This document shows, in pieces, positions 23,683-30,787 of a stretch of 64,000 nucleotides of DNA (the first letter of the stretch is position 1; each line of letters opens with the position of its first letter). Source of the DNA: Crossiella sp. SN42 (GTDB taxonomy: Bacteria; Actinomycetota; Actinomycetes; Mycobacteriales; Pseudonocardiaceae); NCBI RefSeq assembly GCF_023897065.1, contig NZ_JAMHIV010000004.1:1-64000 (forward strand). Reading direction: 5' to 3'. A program made the position numbers and the translations under genes. Below the pieces are notes generated by a model. The model saw nothing but the letters and a program-made list of their open reading frames with translations. It was not told the DNA's origin and searched no databases.

Positions 23683-25307
23683 CCGGTCTCCTCGGCTTCG
23701 CCCGCGGCGACCACCAGCGCCAGCAGGGCGTCCACGTCGGCGGTGCCGGCGTGCGGGTTGAGCAGGGTGAGCTTGAGCCGGATGCGGCCGTCGACCTCGG
23801 TGCGGCCGATGACCGCGCTGCCCTCGGTGAGCAGGCGGCGGCGCAGCGCGGCGTTCACCCGGTCGTCCTTGCCTGGCCCGGCGTGGAAGTGGAAGACCAC
23901 GGTGGACAGGGTGGGCTGGGCGGCGAGCACCAGGCGCGGGTGCGCGGCGATCACCTCGGCGGCGTGCCGGGCGAGGTCGTGGCAGGCGTCGACCAGTGCG
24001 CCGAGCCCGGCGCGGCCCAGCGCGCGGAAGGTGACCGCGAGCTTGAGCGCGTCCAGGCGGCGGGTGGTGCGCAGCGAGTAGCCGAGCAGGCTGCGGAAGC
24101 CGAGCTCCTCGTCGTCGGCCGGGTTGAGGTAGGCGACCCGGCGGGTCAGGGGCTCGAAGGAGTCCGCGCGCCGGGTCAGGAAGCCGCCCGCGGCAACGGG
24201 TTGCCAGCCGAACTTGTGCAGGTCCACCGCGACCGAGTCGGCCAGGGCGAGGCCGTGCAGCAGCGGGGCGAGCCGGTCGGAGAACAGCGCGCCGCCGCCG
24301 TAGGCCGCGTCCACGTGGAACCAGGCGTCGTGCGCGGTGGCGATCGCGGCCAGCTCCGGCAGCGGGTCGATCACGCCGAAGTCGGTGGTGCCCGCGGTGC
24401 CGACCACCGCGATCGGCCGCCGCCCGTCGGCGCGGTCGGCCATGATGGTGGCCAGCAGCGCGGCCGGGTCGAGGCGCTGGTCCGGGGTGACCGGCACCGG
24501 CACCACGGCGTCCTCGCCCAGGCCGAGGATGCCGGCGTTGCGCTGCACGGAGAAGTGCGCGGCGGCGCTGCAGTACACCCGGGGCCGCTCGGCCGGGGTG
24601 TGCTCGCGGGCGAGCAGCAGGCCCATCAGGTTCGACTCGGTGCCGCCGGAGGTCAGCACTCCCCCGGCCTGGTCCGGCTGGTAGCCCACGAGCTCGGCGA
24701 GCGCGCGGACCACCCAGGGCTCCAGCTCGGTGGCGGCGGGGGCCTGGTCCCAAGAGTCCAGGGACTGGTTCATCGCGCCGGCCGCGATCTCGGCGGCGAC
24801 CGCGATGGCCAGTGGCGGGCAGTGCAGGTGCCCGGCGCAGCGCGGGTCGGCCGGATCGGCGGAACCGGCGGCGATGAGCCTGGTCAGCTCGGCGAGCGCG
24901 GGTTCGGCGCCGATGCCCTTGGCGGGCAAGGGATTGTGGTCGACGGCGGCCGCGGCCGCGGCGGCGATGTGCGCGGGCGGTCCGGCCGGGGTTGGGCCGC
25001 CGCGTTCGGCGGTGCCCTTGGCCAGCGACTCCAGCACGATGTCGACGAGTGGGGCGAGCGCGGCGGCGCCGGCGACGCCACCGGCGAGGGCGGCGGGATC
25101 CGGGGAGCGGAACTGACCGCGGCCGGAAGCGGATGGGCCAGCGGGGCCGGGCGAGCTGGGGCCGGGCGCAGCAGGGCCAGGCGTTGCGGCAGGGCCGGGC
25201 GTTGCGGCGGGGCTGGAGGTGCCGCTCGAGCTGGGTGTGGCGGGACCGCTCGAGCGTTCGGGTGTTCTTGGCACGCCGTCGGTTCGGGCGCTCCACTTGG
25301 CGGTCAT
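23679..25307 (-). CDS. L-2,4-diaminobutyrate decarboxylase (RhbB-like group II PLP decarboxylase)
   Basis: 542-residue pyridoxal decarboxylase of the DDC/Ddc family. PLP-binding Lys365 is in VDLHKFGWQP. Other motifs are TSGGTESNLMGLLLARE, VGTAGTTDFGVIDPL, WFHVDAAYGGGALFSD and the C-terminal RLKLTLLNPHAGTADVDALL. With the aminotransferase just upstream it would turn 2,4-diaminobutyrate into 1,3-diaminopropane, as RhbB does. The first 65 residues are an unusual Pro/Ser/Gly/Ala-rich tail containing ATPGPA-type repeats, probably disordered. ATG 25307 overlaps the aminotransferase stop (ATGA). Lysine or tyrosine decarboxylase is a less likely reading. Confidence 0.87.
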   Translation of the reverse strand: MTAKWSARTDGVPRTPERSSGPATPSSSGTSSPAATPGPAATPGPAAPGPSSPGPAGPSASGRGQFRSPDPAALAGGVAGAAALAPLVDIVLESLAKGTAERGGPTPAGPPAHIAAAAAAAVDHNPLPAKGIGAEPALAELTRLIAAGSADPADPRCAGHLHCPPLAIAVAAEIAAGAMNQSLDSWDQAPAATELEPWVVRALAELVGYQPDQAGGVLTSGGTESNLMGLLLAREHTPAERPRVYCSAAAHFSVQRNAGILGLGEDAVVPVPVTPDQRLDPAALLATIMADRADGRRPIAVVGTAGTTDFGVIDPLPELAAIATAHDAWFHVDAAYGGGALFSDRLAPLLHGLALADSVAVDLHKFGWQPVAAGGFLTRRADSFEPLTRRVAYLNPADDEELGFRSLLGYSLRTTRRLDALKLAVTFRALGRAGLGALVDACHDLARHAAEVIAAHPRLVLAAQPTLSTVVFHFHAGPGKDDRVNAALRRRLLTEGSAVIGRTEVDGRIRLKLTLLNPHAGTADVDALLALVVAAGEAEETG

Positions 25308-26677
25308 CGGCTCGCTCCGCGGTCCACCGCGGTCACGGCCTCGCCCAGGCGGTTGAGCACGCTGGTGGCCTCCTGGTCGGTGATGGTCAGTGGGGGCAGC
25401 AGCCGGACCACCGAGTCGCCCCGGCCGCCCAGCTCCAGGATCAGGCCGCGGTGCAGGCATTCCGCGCGGATCGCGGCGGCCAGTTCCGGGGCGGCCGGGC
25501 GGGCGCCGAGGGCGTCCGGGGTGGCGTCCGGGTTGACGATTTCCAGGCCCAGCATGAGGCCGCGGCCGCGGACCTCGCCGATGCAGGAGGAGTTTCCTTG
25601 CAGGACGCGGAGTTCGGCCAGCATCCTCTTGCCCAGGTCGGCGGCGCGGGCGGACAGGTCCTGTTCGGCGACGAAGCGCAGGGTGGCCGCGCCGGCGGCC
25701 ATGGCGAGCTGGTTGCCGCGGAAGGTGCCGGTGTGCGCACCGGGCAGCCAACTGTCCAAAGTGGACTTATAGACGATCACCGCGAGGGGCAGGCTGCCGC
25801 CGATGGCCTTGGACAGCACCATGACGTCCGGGGTGATCCCGCTGTGCCGCACGGCCCAGAACTCGCCGGTGCGGCCGACGCCGGTCTGCACCTCGTCCAC
25901 GATGAGCGGAATCCCGTGCTCTTCGGTGATCCGGCGCATGTCGCGCAGCCAGCTGTCGGGGCTGGGGATGACTCCGCCCTCACCTTGCACCGCTTCCAGT
26001 ATCATGGCGGCGGGTGGCAGGACCCCGGAGTGGCTGTCGGTGAGCAGCGACTCGACCAGGCGCGCGCCGATGTGGTGCGCCTGCGGGCCGCCGAGGCCGA
26101 ACGGGCAGCGGTAGTCGTAGGGGTAGGGCAGCCGGGTCACGTTGAACCCGTTGTCCGCCAACGGCTCGCGCACCGCGATGTTGCCGCTGGCAGCGAGCGC
26201 GCCCGCGGTCATGCCGTGGTAGGCGCCGGTGAAGGCGAGCACGTTCTGCCTGCCGGTGGCGGTGCGGGCGAGCTTGAGCGCGGCCTCCACCGCGTCGGTG
26301 CCCGCCGGGCCGCAGAAGTGGATCCGGCAGTCCGCGGCCAGTTCCGGTGGCAGGGTGCCCAGCAGCGCGGTGGTGAAGTCGTCCTTCTCCGGGGTGCTGA
26401 TGTCCAGCGCGTGCAGTGGCGCGCCGGAGTCGAGCACCCGGCGGATCGCGGCCAGCACCACCGGGTGATTGTGGCCCAGCGCCAGGGTGCCGGCGCCGGC
26501 CAAGCAGTCCAGGTACTCGCGGCCGTCGGCTCCGGTGACGCGCAGGCCGTCGGCGTGCACCGGGACCACCGGGAAGCTGCGGGCGTAGGTGCGCGCGGCG
26601 GACTCGCGATCCCGTTGCCTGCCCAGCACCGCCGCGAGGTCGACCTCCGCGTGCGCGGCGTCGGTCCAGGCTGTCAT
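25304..26677 (-). CDS. Diaminobutyrate--2-oxoglutarate aminotransferase (RhbA/EctB-like class III)
   Basis: 457-residue class III aminotransferase. PLP Lys290 lies in VLSKAIGGSLPLAV. Other family phrases are YLDCLAGAGTLALGHNHP, FCGPAGTDAVEAALKLART, FTGAYHGMTAGALAASGN, LEAVQGEGGVI, LIVDEVQTGVGRTGEFWA and GTFRGNQLAMAAG. This is the diaminobutyrate aminotransferase pattern (EctB, RhbA, Dat): it makes 2,4-diaminobutyrate from aspartate semialdehyde with glutamate. No ectA or ectC is nearby, whereas a decarboxylase, an N-hydroxylase and siderophore enzymes are, so siderophore synthesis is favoured over ectoine. ATG 26677 overlaps the stop of a 37-codon leader ORF (TGATG). Confidence 0.88.
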   Translation of the reverse strand: MTAWTDAAHAEVDLAAVLGRQRDRESAARTYARSFPVVPVHADGLRVTGADGREYLDCLAGAGTLALGHNHPVVLAAIRRVLDSGAPLHALDISTPEKDDFTTALLGTLPPELAADCRIHFCGPAGTDAVEAALKLARTATGRQNVLAFTGAYHGMTAGALAASGNIAVREPLADNGFNVTRLPYPYDYRCPFGLGGPQAHHIGARLVESLLTDSHSGVLPPAAMILEAVQGEGGVIPSPDSWLRDMRRITEEHGIPLIVDEVQTGVGRTGEFWAVRHSGITPDVMVLSKAIGGSLPLAVIVYKSTLDSWLPGAHTGTFRGNQLAMAAGAATLRFVAEQDLSARAADLGKRMLAELRVLQGNSSCIGEVRGRGLMLGLEIVNPDATPDALGARPAAPELAAAIRAECLHRGLILELGGRGDSVVRLLPPLTITDQEATSVLNRLGEAVTAVDRGASR

Positions 26678-26790
26678 CAGGCATCCCCCAGGGTCGAGTG
26701 GTTCCACGAAGGTCGTTCGGCGCCGGCGGCAGCGCAACTGCAGTGGTGGGGGAGGTGCCGCCGGTCGGTGTGCAGGGCCTTCGTCCGCAT
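26677..26790 (-). CDS. 37-residue leader ORF directly upstream of the siderophore operon
   Basis: ATG 26790 to TGA 26679-26677. The stop shares a base with the aminotransferase ATG (TGATG), so translation of the two would be coupled. The peptide is rich in His and basic residues with a CSC cluster in the middle (RRHLPHHCSC, about residues 10-19). A TAGGAT box ends 7 nt before its ATG and no ribosome-binding site is present, so it would be translated from the first base of a leaderless mRNA. This layout resembles actinobacterial regulatory leader peptides. Coding status is inferred from position, not homology. Confidence 0.5.
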   Translation of the reverse strand: MRTKALHTDRRHLPHHCSCAAAGAERPSWNHSTLGDA

Positions 26791-26797
26791 CAGCCAA

Positions 26798-26803
26798 ATC
26801 CTA
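26798..26803 (-). promoter_or_regulatory. -10 box (TAGGAT) of the siderophore operon
   Basis: TAGGAT on the minus strand, 7 nt before the leader-ORF ATG at 26790. No clear -35 is visible. A 19-bp DmdR/IdeR-type iron box is not convincing here; only TTAGG and GGCT fragments occur in the flanking bases. Confidence 0.45.
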
Positions 26804-26888
26804 ATCTCGGCGTGCGCGCCTTGCGCCCGACCGCGAGGATTTGCGATGATCGGCACATGATCAACGGAAGGGGCCTCGCCCACCGCGC

Positions 26889-29800
26889 ATGGTGAGCGGC
26901 CACCACGGCGACCGTGAGCGCAGCTCCGGAGCCGAGCAGCTGTCCGTACTGCTGGTACTGCCATACACCGAACGCACGACCGCGATCGCGGCGTTCGCGC
27001 GGGCACTGAGTGCGCCCCAGTACCGGGCGATCTGGGCCGAACTGGACATCGACGACCAGCATCAACGTGAGCTGGGCCTGTTCCTGGCCGTGGCCCGGCG
27101 GGACCTGGAAACCCTGGTCAACGCGCTGCTGGACCCACAACTGCGACCGTGGGCGCTGGCCGCCACGGTGCGGTTGCCGGTGCCGGATGACGTGCTGCAC
27201 GAGGTGCTGCGCACCGCGCCGCGCCGGGACCGGCTGCTGCTGTACCGGACGCTGCGGCAGTCCCGGCGGCGCGGGCTGGCCGATGAGTTCCTGCCGGTGG
27301 TCGCGCAGCGGTTCGACCTGACCGAGGCGCGCGCCCTGCTGACCGCCTGTTCGCCCAGCATGATCGGGGTGTGGCTGCCGAAGCTCGGCGCCACGCCCGC
27401 ACTGCTGCGCGGCCTGGCACGGGTGGCGCCGGAAGCGGTGCTGGCGCACCTGACCGCGGACCTGCCGGGCCTGGCCGAGCCCGGCCGGTGGAACTGGCAG
27501 CGGCGGCACGGCGGTCTGCTCACCCTGCTGTTCCGGCGGATACCGGGGGCGGTGGCGCGGGCGCTGGTCAGCACCGAGCACGCGGTGTCGATCGCGGAGG
27601 CGGACCAAACCCCTCGGCTGGCCGCGGCGATCGTGCGGGCGGTCGGGGACGACCTGCCCTCGGTGTTCGGCCGGATCGGCGCGGGCGGTCTGGGCCGGTT
27701 GTTGCTGCGCGCGCTGCCCGAGGGCGAGCGGCTGGCGCTGCTGGACCAGGTGTACCCGGGGCAGGTGGCGGCCAAGGCCGAGCCCGGTCTGCTGGCCGAG
27801 CTGCCCGAGGCGGACCGGGTGCCGCTGGCCAGGGCCGCGCTCGCGCTGGAGCGGGATCCCCGGCTGGAGTTCGAGGCGCTGCTGCCACCGGCGGAGGCCA
27901 CTGCCGCGCTGGCCGGGGCGACCGGCAGCCACCGGGTGCTGACCAGGGCGCAGGGCTGGCGAGTGGCCCTAGCGAGGGCGGCCCGGGGCGGTGATCCGGC
28001 GGCGTTCGCCTCGGCGGCGCGGGAGGCGGTCCGGGCGCTGCACGACCAGGACCGGGTGCGCACCCAGGCCCTGGCACAGCTCCGGCTGGCGCCGTCCCGG
28101 TTGCTGGCCGCGGTGCCGGTGCCGGCGCTGGCCGAGGCGGTCACCACCGTGGTGACGGCCAGGGACAGTTCGAAGTGGACGTTCGAGGCCCTGGACGACT
28201 GGCTGCGCCGCACCATCGCGGCCGATGCCGACCCGGACCGGCGGATCGAGCTCGTACCACTGCTGGCCCGCCTGCACCGGGACCGACGGGCCCCGGCGCG
28301 ACGGCTGGCCCTGCGGCTGCCGTCACCGGTGTGGGCGCGGCTCTGGGCGAGCATGCGGGAACCGGTGCTGCACGAGGCGGCGGGCGAGCGGTTCGGCCCG
28401 GCGCTGCGGGCGGCGGAGATGTTCGGGACCAACCTGGACGCGGCGCCGGAGCTGGACGAGCTGATGTGGCGGATCGCGAAGCACGGCAACGACATCCGGC
28501 AGGTCGAGACCGCGATCCGGTGCTGGCTGGCCGGTTCCGGTCAGCGCGCGGAGCGGGTGCGGCGGATCGTGCGGCACAACCCGGCCTGGGGCGCGCAGCC
28601 CGCGGTGTGGCGGGAGGTGAGCACCCGCCAGACCGACCTGCTGGACCTGGTGCTGCCCGCGGCCGTGCCACCGCGCACCCCGCGGTCGGTGCCACACCGA
28701 TGGACGGCGGCACAGCGAGAACTGGCCGCGCGCCGGGCCGAGGCGGTCGCGCTGGACGAGCGGAACGAGCTGTGGCAGCGGGTGGACGCGGTGTCCGGGA
28801 TCCGGTCGGCGGACACGCTGATCACGTTGACGGACAACAAGAACCAGCCGATCGTGGCCGCCGCGGTGACGGAGCTGGGGGCGAGTGCGCCGGTGCCGGT
28901 GGCGTTGCCGGTGCTGCTGCGGATCGCCGGTGGACCCAGTGGCCCGGCGGCCCGCGCGGCGGTGCGCGCGCTGCGCCGGGCGCTGGACGCCGTGCCGGAC
29001 GCGGAAGCCGTTGCGGTGCTGGGGAATCTGCTGGCCGGGCCGCGGTCGGTGGGCACCGCGAAGGAAGCCGTGCGGATCCTCGGCACGGTCCGCGGCAGTG
29101 AGGCGGCCGGGGTGTTGCTGCGGCTGTGGGCGGAACCCGGGCTGCACCAGGACGTCCGGGCGGCGGTGGCCGGGGCGCTGACCGGTTTCCTTGGCGAACC
29201 GGGCGTGCGCGCGGCGCTGGCCGAGGCGGTGGCCGGGCCGCCCGCGGTGCGCGAGGCGGTGCTGCGGACCGCGGTGGAGCAGGTGGCGCCGCCCCTGCGG
29301 CCGGTGTTCGCCGGACTGGTCGGGCGGGCGCTGTCCCTCGCGCGCACCGACACCGTGCCAGAGTTGAACCTGGCGTTCGGGGCGTGGTGGCGCTACCTGC
29401 CGGACTGCGCGGCGGCACTGGGCGAGCTGCTGGCCCAGGACCTGCCGATGCGCCTCTACCAGCGGGTGGCGGAGAACCTGCTGCGCTCGGTGCCCGGGCC
29501 CGAGGCGCTGCCCGCGTTGCGTTCCCTGGTGGACGGGCTCGCGGCGGCAGCCCGGGACGGCGACGACGCGGCTTGGCGGCAGCTGGGGTGGCTGTTCGGC
29601 GCGCGGGCGCTGAACCACCCCGATCCGGCAGGGCAGGCCGAGCTGGACCGGGTGCTCGTGGACGGCTTCCGGACCGCCGGGATGCTGCGCGAGGCGGCGC
29701 ACCTGCTCGATGTGATGGCGCGGGAGTCGCTGACGCGCGGGGTGCGGGTCGAGTTGTGGGACGAGCTGGTCGCCACCATCGACGAGCGGGCGTTCCGGCT

Positions 29801-30047
29801 GCCCCGGGAGGCTCGGTACGGCGGGCTGTACGAGGAGGGGGTGCCCGCGGAGACGGTGCTGGCGGTGGTCGACCACCTCGGCGGGCTGGGCGAGGTGGTG
29901 CCGGGGTTGCTGGCGGCGCGGTTGGTGCGGTTCGGGGGGAAGCGGGCGCGGTGGTCGGGGCCGTGGGTGGCTCGGCGGGAGTTGTTGCTGGGGCATGCGG
30001 ATGCGGATGTGCGGGCGGCGGTGCGCGGGGTGCGGGTCGGCGGGTGA
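26889..30047 (+). CDS. 1052-residue HEAT-like alpha-solenoid protein
   Basis: Almost entirely helical, with repeated 30-40-residue helical hairpins rich in Ala, Leu and Arg throughout. The region from about 640 to 800 reads clearly as HEAT repeats (IVAAAVTELGASAPVPVAL, PSGPAARAAVRALRRAL, VGTAKEAVRILGTV, DVRAAVAGALTGFL). There is no signal peptide, transmembrane helix or enzymatic motif, so it is probably a cytoplasmic scaffold or peptide-binding solenoid. ATG 26889 is used; AAGGGG about 14 nt upstream is a weak ribosome-binding site. A 12-codon ORF (ATG 26857) ends across its start. It is divergent from the siderophore operon and followed by a long G-rich gene-free tract. Function unknown. 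Confidence 0.75.
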   Translation: MVSGHHGDRERSSGAEQLSVLLVLPYTERTTAIAAFARALSAPQYRAIWAELDIDDQHQRELGLFLAVARRDLETLVNALLDPQLRPWALAATVRLPVPDDVLHEVLRTAPRRDRLLLYRTLRQSRRRGLADEFLPVVAQRFDLTEARALLTACSPSMIGVWLPKLGATPALLRGLARVAPEAVLAHLTADLPGLAEPGRWNWQRRHGGLLTLLFRRIPGAVARALVSTEHAVSIAEADQTPRLAAAIVRAVGDDLPSVFGRIGAGGLGRLLLRALPEGERLALLDQVYPGQVAAKAEPGLLAELPEADRVPLARAALALERDPRLEFEALLPPAEATAALAGATGSHRVLTRAQGWRVALARAARGGDPAAFASAAREAVRALHDQDRVRTQALAQLRLAPSRLLAAVPVPALAEAVTTVVTARDSSKWTFEALDDWLRRTIAADADPDRRIELVPLLARLHRDRRAPARRLALRLPSPVWARLWASMREPVLHEAAGERFGPALRAAEMFGTNLDAAPELDELMWRIAKHGNDIRQVETAIRCWLAGSGQRAERVRRIVRHNPAWGAQPAVWREVSTRQTDLLDLVLPAAVPPRTPRSVPHRWTAAQRELAARRAEAVALDERNELWQRVDAVSGIRSADTLITLTDNKNQPIVAAAVTELGASAPVPVALPVLLRIAGGPSGPAARAAVRALRRALDAVPDAEAVAVLGNLLAGPRSVGTAKEAVRILGTVRGSEAAGVLLRLWAEPGLHQDVRAAVAGALTGFLGEPGVRAALAEAVAGPPAVREAVLRTAVEQVAPPLRPVFAGLVGRALSLARTDTVPELNLAFGAWWRYLPDCAAALGELLAQDLPMRLYQRVAENLLRSVPGPEALPALRSLVDGLAAAARDGDDAAWRQLGWLFGARALNHPDPAGQAELDRVLVDGFRTAGMLREAAHLLDVMARESLTRGVRVELWDELVATIDERAFRLPREARYGGLYEEGVPAETVLAVVDHLGGLGEVVPGLLAARLVRFGGKRARWSGPWVARRELLLGHADADVRAAVRGVRVGG

Positions 30048-30787
30048 CGGCGGGCCGCGCGACGGCAGCGGCGGCACGGCGGCAGCGGGCGAGCGGGGTG
30101 CGGCGGCGGGGCGGCGGCGGGCGGCAGCAGCGGCGCGGCAATGGCGGGTGGCGGCACGGCGGCGGGCGGCGGGCGGCAGGCGGCGGCACGACAGTGGCGG
30201 GCGGCGGCAGCGGGCGGCGGGCGGCGGCGATGGCGCGGGCAGGGTGCAGCGGCGGCGGGGTGCGGGCGGATTGCGGCGGGGCGGGCGGGGTGCAGCGGCG
30301 AGGCAGCAGCGCGGTCGCATTGCGGTGGCGGTGGATGGCCACGGACGCGAGCGCGGTGCGGCGGCGCGGTGGCTATGGCGCGGCGGCGGTGGCGGCGCGG
30401 TGGCGGTGGCGGCGCGGCGGCGGTGGCGGCGCGGCGGCGGTGGCGGCGCGGCGGCGGTGGTGGTGATGCGGCGGCGGCGGCGGTGGTGGTGATGCGGGCG
30501 GGGCACAGCGACGGTGGGGCAGCAGCGCCCGGGCGGGGTGCGGCGGAGGGCCGCCGGTCCGGGCGGGGTGCGGTGGCGGGTGATCGCGTCACGCTGTGGG
30601 GCGAGTGCGGGCGGGCACGGAGCCTGGCGCGGTGGCGGGTTGTGGGGTGGCGTCTCGATGCGCGAGGGGGATGAACGTGTCGACCGCGCAGGTGCCCCGG
30701 CGGTCGGGCCGAACCGTGGTCTGCCACCATGCGTGGCATCCTCGGCGACTTCTCGCCGGCCGGGGGACCCCCAGACGAGGAGCGCCG
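30048..30787. other. 740-bp gene-free, strongly G-rich tract
   Basis: Between the solenoid gene and the TetR gene. The plus strand is packed with GGC, GGT and GGGC runs and has few C-runs, giving strong strand asymmetry. Open frames across it exist only because stop codons are scarce; they encode monotonous Gly/Ala/Arg or Pro/Arg/His polymers. It contains a 17-bp tandem repeat (30377-30461) and two copies of a roughly 23-bp GGCGGTGGTGGTGATGCGG-containing unit up to about 30497. It could be a decayed gene end, a G-quadruplex-prone spacer or an assembly-sensitive minisatellite. The last ~80 bp hold the TetR ribosome-binding site (GAGGAG). Confidence 0.7.
30377..30461 (+). repeat. Five tandem 17-bp units, GGCGCGGCGGCGGTGGC
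   Basis: Units at 30377-30393, 30394-30410 (C to T changes), 30411-30427, 30428-30444 and 30445-30461 (last base T). Three copies are identical. The unit length is not a multiple of three, so it is unlikely to be a protein repeat. The G-runs make quadruplex formation on the plus strand plausible. Confidence 0.85.

Noticed and set aside
25304-26677. Ectoine biosynthesis as the role of the diaminobutyrate aminotransferase
   Set aside because: No ectA or ectC nearby, while a diaminobutyrate decarboxylase and an N-hydroxylase overlap it in one operon.
26790-26815. Possible DmdR/IdeR iron box at the siderophore promoter
   Set aside because: Only TTAGG and GGCT fragments match; the best alignment to the 19-bp consensus gives about 9 of 19 positions. 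This is too weak to call.
28323-30506. Long antisense frame (727 codons) over the solenoid gene and G-rich tract
   Set aside because: Pro/Arg/His low-complexity translation caused by lack of stops in GC-rich DNA, with no start context or homology features.
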